A DNA stretch of 64,000 nucleotides. Source: Sepiola atlantica. Taxonomy: Eukaryota; Mollusca; Cephalopoda; Sepiida; Sepiolidae. The notes under the pieces are model-generated. The model was not told the origin of the DNA. It worked only from the letters and a program-made list of their open reading frames with translations, and did not search any database. The stretch covers positions 33,262,887 to 33,326,886 of the forward strand of contig OY744519.1 of the NCBI GenBank assembly GCA_963556195.1, in the 5' to 3' direction. Shown here piece after piece: positions 20,713 to 32,395 of this stretch (its first letter is position 1; every line of letters begins with the position of its first letter). A program made the position numbers and the translations under genes.

Positions 20713-22195
20713 TTAAACCTACAAAAATCCCCCCCCCCCCCGCCAAGAAAATACAAACATGCTTTAACTTTGAGTCCGTGTGGGAGTAGACAAATCACAA
20801 AAAAAATCCCCCCAAACACACAATTGATTCCTTAGAAACTTGGGGAGATTTTTGGTCGACGTTTGGCAGCATTGGTATGACGCTTGGGCAACGTCGCTAC
20901 TCCTTATAAATTTATGTGTTCAATATACAAGCATGCCCATGGAACCAAAGTAACAACTCAGAGACAATATAGAATTCAAAAAGATATTTATCGTTCGCAA
21001 ACCCTACGTTGTTCTCTATGAAAATGTGTACAAGGAGAGTGTAAGTAAAATCATGTGTGTATGTAGAAAGGAAAAGTTTACATAACGAACAGTGTTCGTA
21101 GGCACGCCAATGGTGTTTGCTATGAAATTGAGTTCACGAGAATGTGTTCAACAAAGTCTTAGTGGAAGGATGTGTGCGTATGTGTGTGTATACATAGAGA
21201 GGAAAAGTTTATGTACCGAATAGTGTGCTTGTGTGAGAGCGAATATGGTGTGTGATGTGTTCGTCAACACAGCCAAAAGACCGAGACGGGTGTATCTGCT
21301 TTCGAAACCAGCCGGATTAAAGAGAGGTGAATTTGCCTGTGCAGCTCCTTTTATAGTCACTGATAGGAGCGCTGTCTGGCGTTTATAAAAGGCAGATAAC
21401 TCTGGTCTGAAAACGCCCTCTGGTAGTAAGTCTGTGTAATAATGTTTAGAAAGGGAGGTAATGCTACAAAATTAAGAAAATAGCTAAGATTTAACTAAAA
21501 ACAAAAATAGGTTACATAATCTTAAAATGCCATCTGGTCTGAAAGTGGACGGTCATTTAAATTTATATCCTAAACTGATCCCCCATTCTAAAATAGTTTT
21601 TGTCTTTTTTATTTATTTTTATCGCCCAGTTTTTCAGATTATTTAAACGTCATTGCCCCAAAAAGTAGAATCTCATTTTTGCTTTTGGGTGAACTAGCAT
21701 AGGGTGTAAATCATACACTATTTTTTAACTTAAAATCTGCTTTTTTTCATTCTTTTAAAATAAACAACTTAGTTTAAGTGTCAGGGGCGGGGGACAATTT
21801 AACGTAAATTGGCGGTTTTTACCCGAAACGACTTTACCAGCATTTATCTCCCTTTTACCGATAACGAGTTTTCCATAGCAACCCCCCCTTCTAAGTAAAA
21901 GGGAGATAATTTTGATAAAAAAATCTTTCATATCAATTCAAACATTAAACTGTATCCTCAACCTAAAAATGAAACTAAGATTAATTAATTAAATTTCTGG
22001 TGCTTGTATAGTGCTTAATTATCGACGAGTTTGAAAAGTTTAGTTTAAATCACTAAAATTGAAAAAAAAAGCAACTAAACTCTGTTAGAAATAAAGATTA
22101 GTGTCATAGTAACAATAATCCAAAAAAATTTACATAAATATTAAGATAGAAAGAAAACAATATATATGGGTGCTTATATATATTAGCCTCCATGC
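20713..22195. other. unclassified sequence
   Basis: Contains a C12 tract near 20730, GT-rich stretches at 20990-21260 that loosely resemble repeat R-C, and a TATA-like ttttatag/tttataaaag pair near 21350-21390. No supported gene. Confidence 0.35.
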
Positions 22196-22205
22196 CTGTC
22201 TATAT

Positions 22206-22509
22206 AAGCTCGATAAAATCCGGTAACGAGTTTGAATTTCGACAGAAGGCGGCACACAAACTAAAACTCAGATTTCTTTACATTGTTATATTATATATTT
22301 TGTTTATATTGTATCTGTTATATTTTGTTAATTGTTGTAAATATAACAGTAAAAATAAATAAAATAAATATAATTGCAAATGCAATGTAAATAAAACAGA
22401 AAGCGTTTTTTCTTTTTTATTCGTTTTCCGTTTCGGTAACATGAGTTTAATTTTGTGAGATCGTTTTTCGGCTGTTGTCGTAACTCGTTACCGGATTTTA
22501 CCGAGTCAA
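22206..22509. mobile_element. 300-bp MITE
   Basis: Left end 22206-22233 reads ctcgataaaatccggtaacg. The complement of 22482-22509 reads gactcggtaaaatccggtaa and cgag. Inverted repeats are about 26 bp. The right end with its flank (ttcggctgttg) recurs at 26076-26125, so there is a second, partial copy. The core is AT-rich and non-coding. Confidence 0.7.
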
Positions 22510-22627
22510 TATCGGTAGGAATAAGATCTGATCTAGATAAGTACCAATCGGGGTTTCCATAGAGTTCAAAACTGACGGTTTCCTATAAGTTGCGTTTGAG
22601 GGGCGTGCTAAAGGGAAAAAAAAATCT

Positions 22628-22735
22628 CGTCACGTGATGATATTTTTTCACTCAAGATGGCTGCCGACTGTGACGTCAATGTGTCGTCAGCAATTGGCGG
22701 GCGGTGTAAATATAAAAAATGTCCCGAGCCGGCGA
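22628..22735 (+). promoter_or_regulatory. promoter-like repeat: E-box, YY1-like site, CRE
   Basis: Contains TCACGTGA (22630-22637), caagatggctgcc (22653-22665, YY1-like) and TGACGTCA (22671-22678, a perfect CRE). The block actcaagatggctgcc to aaaaatgtccc recurs inverted at 24845-24925. Such motif sets occur at metazoan core promoters, but the duplication makes a transposon end equally likely. No gene follows on either strand. Confidence 0.35.
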
Positions 22736-22740
22736 ATAGT

Positions 22741-24180
22741 ATTAACTAGAAAACAATTTGTTTTAATAACTTTCAAAAGAAGTTAATTAAAGCAAGGGGT
22801 TATTATTATTATAAGGTGTATTTCATTAAGTTTATAGATAATTAGAATTAAATAGACCGGCGAATAGTAATTTTTTCTGATTTTTGTGGTTCAATTTTAG
22901 CCAAACAGTTATTTTAAAAAAATGTTTTTATTATTTCATTAAGAAAACAGAAAACAAATTAACTATTCGTCGACTTTTTCTTCGCCAACTATTTTTTATT
23001 TTATTTTTTTTTGACGGGGGATTAAGTAGTGGGTGTTAATCTACAGCGTAATCAGTGTTCTTATTATTACTAAAAAGTAAAACAAATCAGAAAACAAATA
23101 CAGGTGCTTCTCCATATTAGGACCCGAGTTAAAATCGACTTGGCGTCGTTAGAGTTAAGGCACAGCTATCGTAAAGAAAGAAGGCCTGCCTACCGAGTCG
23201 AGCTTTTCTGGTGATGTCATTGATAATGGTAGTAAGAACCACTATCAATGAGGACCGGAACTCCTCGGAACACTTAACGCACACGCGTCCATCTGTAATC
23301 AGAGCAAGTAATCAGACAAGCAGACTCAGTTCCATAGGATTATTCATTCACTTGGAACTCATTGTTAACTTGTTCCTGCTATTGTGACTTTATTCCCCTG
23401 CCAAGAACACGGCTACTCTCCTAAAGATTATTCATTCACTAGGAAATCATTTTTAACTTGTTCCTTTTTTCAAACGTATTTCCTTTTTATAGATGTCAAG
23501 CACGAAAGAAAAGCAGGAAATTACAAGATGGCGTCTAACGATTAAGGCATTGCATCAAGTTCGAATTGCAAGTATTAAAAAAATAAATTAGAATTTTATT
23601 TCGGATAAAAAATACAATTTTAGACTAATTAATAAGTTTCGTCCAAAATGTGTGCGAGAATCCAACGAAATAAGCGAGATGTTCAAATTGTATATTGTAA
23701 ATAAACTGTCCGTTTGGAAAAAAATCCCCCCTTTCCTCCCAAAATAACATGATTGTTTTAATTTATTACAACTACTTACTATATTGTAAATAAACTGTTT
23801 CTTCTGAAAAAAAAACTAATGATAATTAAATGTTCATATAAAGAATAAAACTGCCTAAGAATAGGGATTTGTCTTCTTCTTGTGTTTATAAACCAAGAGA
23901 TATTTCCATGCAGTATTACTGATACTAGTCATTTCAATCGATGTAGACGGAAAAAATGAACTTATTTAAAGAATTTTAGCTAGGGAAATCCAAATTTTAG
24001 ATGAGATAAAGACGGGAACAAAGGAAAAAGGATATATGCATTGGTTTGTGTAACTCTTCTTCGGAACGTAATACAATTGAACAACACGGTGCAAAGACGG
24101 GTAATAGTTTTATGTAACAAAATAAAAGATAATATATTATGTTGAGTATATGTTGACAAGACGAAATAATCTTTTCCTGG
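22741..24180. other. unclassified, with a local direct repeat
   Basis: Contains two copies of a roughly 40-bp phrase (attattcattcacttggaac then ttaacttgttcct) at about 23340 and 23427, and an imperfect hairpin at 23218-23250 (attgataatggt against accactatcaat). Otherwise nothing recognised. Confidence 0.4.
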
Positions 24181-24188
24181 AGTTCGTA

Positions 24189-24218
24189 GATTCTCTGCTG
24201 GTCTGACAGCAGAGAATC
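24189..24218. other. perfect 12-bp hairpin
   Basis: gattctctgctg (24189-24200), loop gtctga, then the exact complement (24207-24218). No coding context. It may be part of an RNA structure or a remnant of an inverted repeat. Confidence 0.6.
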
Positions 24219-24844
24219 ACAGGATCACATCTTGCCTTGTTGGGAGTAAGTCACAAACTAGAATGTTCATGTCGATCACGTGATCCGGCGTTAGTGACCG
24301 CGCGTGAATCTCATTACATGCAGATGCGCACCTATTGAAGAGGCGATGATTACAATGATCGTCAAGCCGAATCACAACTTACATAGATCAACAGAATTTA
24401 GTTAATTTATGTAAGCTGCTACAGAATGAATATTAAAGCAGACAAATTATTTTTGAAATAAAAATTTTCATGTTTTAAAAATTCAAAAATTTATTAAGTA
24501 TTAATTTAATGTTTGCTGTCTAGCCTACGCAAATTACACGAAATAATACATTTGCAGTAAGATTTCTAATAAAGTAATGTGTTACTTATATTCTGTGATC
24601 ATTAATTAATAAATACTGAAAAGTTCATTAAAATTGTTTGACTTCCTGAATTTTGATGAATTTTGAAGTGAAGGGACGGGTCAAAATGCCCATAGTCTGA
24701 CTGTTCGACATATCTTGTTTGTTACTTTAGAGCATGACGTCATTTTCCAGTGCCCTGGCCTCCTTTATTACGATGGTCGTGGTTAGGGTCACGGTTAGCG
24801 TTAGGGTCAGAGTAATGTCGGGTCCTAATCTGAAGACCAGCTAG

Positions 24845-24935
24845 GGGACATTTTTCAGATTTACACGGCTCGCAAACTGCTGACGACACATTGACGTCAC
24901 TATTGGCAGCCATTTTGAGTGAAAAATTCAATTTT
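24845..24935 (-). repeat. inverted copy of the promoter-like repeat
   Basis: The complement carries actcaaaatggctgcc, TGACGTCA (24892-24899) and gtgtcgtcagcagtttgcg, matching 22645-22725. The two copies bracket about 2.1 kb. Confidence 0.75.
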
Positions 24936-25446
24936 ACCAACAAATGTATGTAATGTAAAAATTACTTAAAATGTATGTAAAATGATGGTACTTGTAAAGA
25001 TGTCAACTTTTAATGGAGTTAGTTCAGAGTATTGACGGAGAATCCCGAATCAATCCCGGAAATGACTGAAGTAGTTTACGATTTGAAAGCTACAAAAAAA
25101 AATGTAAAAAGGCAAACGACACTAAGCATGTTTAGGGTTAAATAAAATTTTAGCTTAAAAAAAATTAACATAAAGTTGAGAAAACTTCCTAAAAAAATGA
25201 AAAGAAAAGTAGCTGACTTTCAAATAGTAAACTGCTTCGGCCATTTCCAGGACTGGCTCCATAAGAATTGACTTTTTCTTGGTGCCAACTGCTACAAGTA
25301 CTTATATTATTTTTTGTAAAATTTCACCCTTTGTCCTCATGCTGTTAATGGAAAAAAATATTTTGTGTGTGTGTGGTTATATGTTAACACCATGGAAATG
25401 CTTAAACATTTTTTTAACTATATATTTCAGACTTGGGAGTTCACTT
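24936..25446. other. unclassified sequence
   Basis: Nothing recognised. Confidence 0.4.
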
Positions 25447-25640
25447 TATTATATATATTTAACGTAAAATAATCACCCAGTTCTTGACTGAGTAACCATT
25501 TTTTTTTGTATTTCCAAAATGGCGACAATTTGAAAATACACAAAAATGGTTACTCATTCTGACCTATGTTGTCAAGAACTGGGTGATTAATATCGTTTCC
25601 TGGTCAGGAAGTTGGTGATCATTTTACGTTATATTTATAG
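25447..25640. mobile_element. foldback element
   Basis: Nested inverted repeats. aatcacccagttcttgac (25470-25488) faces its complement at 25572-25590, tgagtaaccattttt faces aaaaatggttactca, and outer arms with aacgtaaaat at 25461 face attttacgtt at 25621. The central region holds aaaatggcgac. No coding capacity. Confidence 0.75.
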
Positions 25641-26075
25641 TGAAATGAATCCCTATGCCAAAATATTTATTTACAAAAATTATCCAATCTGTTGATGTGT
25701 AACTCTTTATTTTCCATTGTCTTAACCAGTTCTTCTTCTTCTTCTTTTTCATGTCTTGGTATTTAAGCTGCTGCAGGTGTCTTGGACTCCGGGGTGAGCA
25801 ACATCAAGCAGTCACTTTGTACGCACTCAAGCCTAGCCTTCCTTGGTCTTCTACGTACCCTCGTGCCTGGGGTATCCATGCGTGTTATTCAATTGATGCA
25901 GGAGGTCGCACACTGTAAATAGCCAAACCACCTGAGACGCCGAGTGGGTAAGGCATCCTAAATCCCACCAAGTTGTCAATAAATATTAATTATTTTTGTA
26001 TGGATAGACTTTGTCATTCTTTCTTTTGATATCACCTTTCCCTCTATACCTGGTTTTTATTTTGTATCCTTACCT

Positions 26076-26150
26076 TTCGGCTGTTGCCATAACTCGTTAT
26101 CGGATTTTACCAAGCCAATATTGTTCGCCATAGGAGTTGATCTATAAAAG
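26076..26150 (+). repeat. partial copy of the 22.2-22.5 kb MITE end
   Basis: ttcggctgttgccataactc and cggattttacc match the right end and flank of the MITE at 22.2-22.5 kb, with some substitutions. Confidence 0.6.
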
Positions 26151-26284
26151 CATATGAAAAATAAGAATATTTGATATTCTATTTTTAAGTTTTTATCAAT
26201 GCACGTATAGCAGTCTCTTCTCCAACACGAGTGCCACCATTTTGTGTGTTGTGTTTTCTTTAGTACATACAAGGTCGGAATAAA

Positions 26285-26700
26285 AAGATGGAAAAGAACT
26301 ATGATGGAGAAATGGTACTTTATGTTTCGGAATTTTTTTAGATGAGGATTGATAATTTAGATTATTTGGATTATTGGACTATTGTTCTCGTCTTGGATGC
26401 TATTCTCACAATGTTTCGGTCAATGTAACCTACAAACTTCTTCAGGCACGTCATATCGAACTCGAGAATCTTTATGCCAAACTCGGGAATATCTACGGCA
26501 GTTCGAACAAAATCCTTTATTTAATCCACTGGAAGTAGTTTGCTCTCGTTCCGTAAGTCATGACTGGGTAGAAGTCTTAAGTAATTCGTAATTGTATTCT
26601 TAGTATCGCCCGCACTGAAGATTGAACCTTCACCTCAAGAAGATTGTCACTTAGAACTAATTATTACTTAGCACTTATATCCATTGTGCCACGAATCCTT
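26285..26700 (-). mobile_element. tRNA-derived SINE, most complete copy
   Basis: On the minus strand it starts at about 26700 with box A-like tggcacaatgg, then a box B-like ggttcaatctt near 26625. The body (cttaagacttctacccagtc) leads to a ctgaagaag ... gaccgaaacattg segment and ends in aaaaaaattcc near 26325. It shares the full body with the inverted pair at 2.99-3.55 kb. No ORF, as expected for a SINE. Confidence 0.75.
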
Positions 26701-26939
26701 GTGGTAGAGTTTAAATTTATATACATTTATTTCTCACAGAAAGGGTTTGGCAAAGACAAAGAGCATAATCAAACATGATACATAAAAGGGGTGAAAATTA
26801 CAGACATAGTTACTAATGAAATAAATACGTTACTAGTCCCAAGCACAACTAAAATAACATGAGTTGCCAGGGTAAACAATTATAAAGAGATATGTAAGTA
26901 ACGGACAAGTAAATTTAAAAAAGATTTTTTACTATTGGG

Positions 26940-27250
26940 CTCACTACTTATCAAGGTCAAGAGTCACTCGAGGATAAAGGTTAATGAGATGAAACGATTG
27001 TCAGCCGAAAGATGAGGAACACGATGGAAGTACTAACATTGATCGGTGATACGAACTGTGTTTGATTGTGTTTGGAGTGATCCATGGCAGGAATTTGTTG
27101 ACATTTGATTTAAAGACGACCAAGTTGTAAGCAGCAGAGAAGCAGTCCCACGGCAATGTGTTTCACAAGTGGGAAGCCCTTGCAAAGAAACTTTGTAAAA
27201 CTTACGTTCTCTGTACAACTTACTTTGTTAAATATATTAGGGAACAATAG
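26940..27250 (+). repeat. diverged repeat related to 7.3 and 7.75-7.9 kb
   Basis: tcaaggtcaagagtcactcg matches 7325-7345, and caagtgggaagccc resembles 7860-7875. The block is too decayed to classify; a LINE relic is possible. Confidence 0.4.
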
Positions 27251-27876
27251 CTGCGACTGGTAAAGAAGGGCCATGAAAAATTCATGAGTTGATCGGAAGG
27301 TTTTGGCTAACTGTGATCAGACGGAATCAGACGTCTGACGGGAACCTCATCAGAGTCATGAAAGCCATGGACAAATGGAAAGCCAGTCGTATGACGTACA
27401 AACTGGGTCGAAAGCCAGCCAAGAAAGAGAAGGAATATCCAGTTTTATATTCGCACGTGAGTAAATTTTGATATAATTTTGGTTTCCGCAAATTGAGAGT
27501 GTATTCTCTTGTTGGCTGTTATAATTCAGGGGGATAACTTGGATATGGTTCAAGGAAGATAACTCCTGAATATTCGGAGCCAATACACCCATTGAATAGT
27601 TTCAACTGGCAATTTTTACTGGATTATTTATTAATAAAAAGGCATATATAGCCTTTAATACGAGAGGGGTGTGTAAATTTAACTTTTGTCTTTAAAACTT
27701 TTATTCAAGCCCAAAATTACTTTGATCTTATATTCGTCAGTTTAAAGACTTCAAAATTACTTTAAATGTTTGACGACAATGCAATAAAGTAGTAAACACA
27801 TTTTCTGCCATTTGGATCTATTGATACCATCTTTCCAGACATTACTCACTCCTTTACGTGGGGGGGGGGTACGTTT

Positions 27877-28017
27877 AGAAGAAATTGCCATAATCGGTTC
27901 TTCATTAGCAAACTCAACACTTACATTGTATATACGCCGGTTGCACATTTTTGCTAATCTATATGATGCAAGTGTTGGATTTGCTAACAAGCAACCGATT
28001 ATGACAATTTCTTGTTG
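27877..28017. repeat. short hairpin element, about 55-bp arms
   Basis: The left arm at about 27880-27935 (aaattgccataatcggttct) pairs with about 27963-28017 (aaccgattatgacaattt). Identity is roughly 80% and the loop about 27 bases. It has the size of a miniature foldback or long pre-miRNA-like hairpin, but nothing supports processing. Confidence 0.6.
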
Positions 28018-28049
28018 ACATATGCTGCCCCTCTCTTCCAAAGGTTGAA

Positions 28050-28530
28050 GTCACCCTGATAGGATGGTCTCATGGTAACAGTATAGATACTACATTAAAC
28101 CACTCCCACTCAAAAGGAGGGGGTAATGCCTGGGAGGATAGTCTCCTGACAACGGAACAGATATTACACTAACATCCACCCAAAGGATTAGGTAATGCCT
28201 GTGTAGATGATATTATGAAAATAAAACAGATACTACACCCCCCCCCCAAAAAAAAAATTAATGGAGGAGGTAATGCCTGGGAGGGTGGTACCATAACAAC
28301 AGAACGATGCTACATAATTCTCCCCCCCCCCCAAAAAAAAGGAAGAGGTAATACCTGGGAGGATGGTATCCTGATGAACGAACATATACTGCACTACACC
28401 CGTAAAGGAGGAGGTAATGCCTGAGAGTATGGTATCATGACAATAGAAGAGATACAACACTACCCCCTAAAGGAGTAGTTAATGCCTGAGAGGATGGTTT
28501 CATGACAGCAGAACAGATTCTACACTATTC
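28050..28530 (-). repeat. tandem array of U2-SINE-derived units
   Basis: About seven units of 64-77 bp. Each contains, on the minus strand, a variant of agtgtagtatctgttc (U2 nt 29-44, with the branch-point-pairing GUAGUA) followed by a body segment ending ggcattaccccctcc. The same U2-to-body junction occurs once in the decayed SINE at 48.7 kb. C-runs with A-runs at 28237-28257 and 28321-28340 separate some units. An internal SINE segment seems to have been amplified as a satellite. Confidence 0.75.
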
Positions 28531-29020
28531 CTATTCCCCTGAATTGAGAATTGAAAGATAGGACACTAGAATAATTAATAGAAGTAATAGTATAGTCTGG
28601 CTTCAGACCGACAGATACCAAATCTCTGTTAGTAAAAGATATTAAAACTATCGTGCCACTCCGAAATTCGAAAATAATTTTGAAGCCTTTAAACTGACTA
28701 ATAGAAAGTAATTTTTGACATGAATTAAAGTTTAAAAGCAAAAGTCAAATATGGCTGATTTGAACTAGGAGAATATTATCCCCCTCCCCCTCATATCTAT
28801 AAAAAAACGATGAAAAGAAAGAGAAATGTTTTGAATAGAAGGTTTATGGACGTATAGGATTAACTTATCTTCTAATACTATATATTTATTTAACAATTGC
28901 CTGAACGAAAACACACAACCCACCTTCCAAAAACAAACTTAAAAAATGCAATCTCATTTTTGCGCAACAAACAAGAAATTAACAAAATTGTTAAAATAAT
29001 GGTAAAATGAGATGCCGTTT
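28531..29020. other. unclassified sequence
   Basis: Nothing recognised. Confidence 0.4.
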
Positions 29021-29915
29021 ACATAAATAAATAAATGACGTGAATAAAGAAGAAAAAAAAGAGAGAAGGTGAGAAATATGATGATGTAAATAAAGAAATG
29101 ACGTAAATAAAGAAGATAAAAAAGAGAGGAGAGAAAGATGATGTAAATAAAGAAATGATGTAAATAAAGAAGATAAGAAAGAGAGGAGAGTAAGATGATG
29201 ATATAAATAAAGAAATAACGTAAATAAAGAAGATAAAAAAAAGAGGAGAGAAAGATGATTATGTAAATAAAGAAATTATGTGAATAAAGAAGATAAGAGA
29301 GGAGAGTAAGATGATGATTTAAATAAAGAAATAACGTAAATAAAGAAGATAATAAAAAAGAGAAGAGAGTAAGATGATGAAAGGAGCGACAGATGATGTA
29401 AATAAAGAAATGACGTAAATAAAGAAGATAAAAAAGAGAAGGAGAGTAAGATGATGATGTAAATAAAGAAATGATGTAAATAAAGAAGATAAAAAAGAGA
29501 GGAGAGAAAGATGATGATGTAAATAAAAAAATGATGTAAATAAAGAAGATAAAAAAGAAAGGAGAGTAAGATGATGATATAAATAAAGAAATAACGTAAA
29601 TAAAGAAGATAATAAAAAAGAGAAGAGAGTAAGATGATGAAAGGAGAGACAGATGATGATGTAAATAAAGAAATGACGTAAATAAAGAAGATAAAAAAGA
29701 GAAGGAGAGTAAGATGATGATGTAAATAAAGAAATGATGTAAATTAAGAAGATAAAAAAGAGGAGAGAAAGATGATGATGTAAATAAAGAAATGATGTAA
29801 ATAAAGAAATGATGTAAATAAAGAAGATAATAAAAAAGAAAACAGAGTAAGATGATGAAAGGAGAGAAAGATGATGATGTAAATAAAGAAATGACGTAAA
29901 TAAAAAAGAAAAGAC
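29021..29915. repeat. 60-bp minisatellite, about 15 units
   Basis: The consensus unit is gatgatgatgtaaataaaga, aatgacgtaaataaagaaga and taaaaaagagaggagagtaa in sequence (given in three 20-base parts). Because the unit is a multiple of three, a long frame stays open on the minus strand (331 codons, rich in Leu, Ser, Phe and Tyr). Its composition simply follows the repeat. Confidence 0.9.
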
Positions 29916-32095
29916 TAAATGCATGTACTAATGTACAGTGTACTAACATTTACTCAACTGTTCACGAGTTGTCCAGTTGAAATAAAGAATTAAATTAATT
30001 TTGTTAAATATTTCATTTTATGTGCAGTTGGTAGATTATATCATAAAGTTCATTCCTTTTACGGCCAGTAAAAGAATGTAGTGTAGCAATCGGTCTCCGT
30101 TTGATTTCAAGAAATTGTCATGATTGACAGTGGCAGCACAAAGTGAGCCGTTGCTTCTTGACACCCTGCACCCTTTGCATAACAGCACTTTGTTACTTTG
30201 CTGCTGAATACTAAACTGCAGTTTGGGCTGGATCGTACTGTGCCAAATCATCGACTCAGAACTAAATAATGCATGCTGCAGAATCACTGGGACGCTAAGA
30301 CCAACCGCACTACCAGCAGTGTACAGAATGGCTGGCATGGCACCTCCCTCTATCCAAAGGGATGCGCATGTGAGAATCCAAAAAACACAAACAGGAAACC
30401 CGATAGAAGACAATTCCTATCTGGCCATGGACAACCAAGAAGCAGATTGAAATCAAGAAGCAGTTTTGATGACCAAAGAGAGCCTTGACCCTGCACGGTC
30501 ACAGAACTACCGCATTGACAGATGGAATGGTTGGAATGACTAGGTGAACGAAGCTATCCAAGAACCCAGAGAACATTTCTCATGTGGAATGGATCTCCCA
30601 AGGAAGGACTGGGTAGCCCTGAACTGAGCAAGGGCGAAGGTTGGAGTCCTTCCCGCAACCTCCATCAGCAACAACAAGCAATTGCCTTCTGTAGAAATCC
30701 CAGACAAACAATGGAACCCATCCCGAATGACTGCAGTGATGGACCAACTAGTACTGAGCAAGATTTGATAGACTGTAACCTTGATGCTCAACGATGGAAC
30801 CAGTTTTGGCATGATGACGATATGATAATCATCATAAAGTTATTTTTGAAATGAAGATGGATATTACTTGTTTACAATCAGTGACGGCGCCATATTTTTT
30901 TATATTCCCTTGTCTTCTTTACATGCTTACTGATGCAACATGGTCGTTTCTTGTTCTCGTTTACACTCTAAGTTATGCATTATGGTCACATATTTTTCTT
31001 CGGAACTTTGGACCTACTTTGCACGCATTTTGGATAAAGTTGATTATTGATCTTAAATGGTATTTTAGTCTGGAAATAAAATTCTAATTTACTTTTACTG
31101 GTCCCCTCCTCACAAATAAAAAAAAAATCGACCATAATGCATCAGTAAGCGTGTAAACAAGACACGACCACGTCAAAACAAAAGTACGATTTTGTTCTTG
31201 CTCACAAAAATTTTAGCAGTTAGAAATTAATACTTTATGAAAGTATATTTCTTTTTTAGACACGATTAAAAATGATTCGGTGTTATTCCTATTTATATAG
31301 CTGGTAATAAGACTGAAGGCAGACCAGCGTCCTGTCACAGAGATAGTTCAGGTTAACTACTCTGGGCCGACAAGTCAAAGTAATGGAAATTCCATAAGAA
31401 TTTATAAGCAACTAACCAATTAATCGGTTTCTGGTTTGCAGAATCAAATAAAGTAATGTCCATGATCTATAGGAAGTAGCATAGACCTAAAGTCCAACTA
31501 CTCGTCAATGCGGTAGGACTCTGGCAACAGGTTGTGTCAAAGCTATGCAATTGGGAACTTCGGTTCCTGACAGAATCACCCAAGACGGATTGGTCTGACA
31601 CCCGGCAGTATTAGGGCCGCAACCCGGCTAAGGGAGCTCTGATGAACTCCAAAGTCGTCTGCATCAGGATCCAGCAGCTTCTAGTCGTGTTGCCAACGCA
31701 CCTGTGAACAATCTATGGCCAGCGAGGACGTTCAGTCTAGTGTTACGACGATTATTCGGAATCAGGAATCGGAAAAATCAGAACTTTTTGGGTTATCAGA
31801 ATCGAAAAAATTTGTATTATTTTCCGATGCCAAAAACGATTCCTTTAATTGTTATTTTGTTTGATTGTTTTTGTTTAAAACTTAATTTTTGATTGCTTGT
31901 ACTAATGATAAAATGATAAATATTTATTGATTTTAAACTAACAGTGAAACTAAAATCTATAGATCCCCCCCCCCCCCACCCCACCCACAAGTGTATTTTT
32001 ATGTTTGGGAAAATATATGCACATATTACATGGGTTTTTACGGTAATCTGAAAATTAAAAAATAAACAACAACTCTATAGCTAAATATTTAGAGA
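29916..32095. other. unclassified, few repeats
   Basis: Holds a small inverted repeat (acttactgatgcaacatggtcg-like at 30923-30947, complement at 31129-31156), a C11 tract at about 31966, and a roughly 60-bp phrase (tgtcaaagct, tgcatcaggatcc) that recurs near 32700-32760. No supported gene. Confidence 0.35.
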
Positions 32096-32099
32096 TATT

Positions 32100-32395
32100 A
32101 ACAGAATCAGAATCAGTAATTGTATCGAAATCAAGAATTTAGAACAGAATCTGTAATTGCATCAGAATCAGAAGTTTAGAACAGAATCTGTAATTGTATC
32201 GGAATCGGGAATTTAGAACAGAATCGATAATTGTATGGGAATCAGGAATTTAGAACAGAATCGGTAATTGTATCAGAATCAGGAATTTAGAAAGTAAATC
32301 AGTAATTGTATCAGAATCGGGAATTTAGAAAAAGTCGCTAATTGTATCAGAATCTGGAATTTAGAAAAGAATCGGTAATTGTATCGAAATTGGCA
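32100..32395 (+). repeat. 38-bp minisatellite, about 7-8 units
   Basis: Units read approximately aacagaatcggtaattgtat then cagaatcaggaatttaga. A related singlet is at 31755-31830. Non-coding. Confidence 0.85.

Noticed and set aside
24780..24815. Telomere-like ttaggg phrases (also near 58905)
   Set aside because: Only two irregular units, no array.
28954..29949. 331-codon minus-strand frame resembling a multi-pass membrane protein
   Set aside because: It is a direct translation of a 60-bp minisatellite whose unit is a multiple of three.
31620..31660. CUGAUGA followed by a stem-like sequence
   Set aside because: No GAAA and no stem I complementarity, so not a hammerhead.
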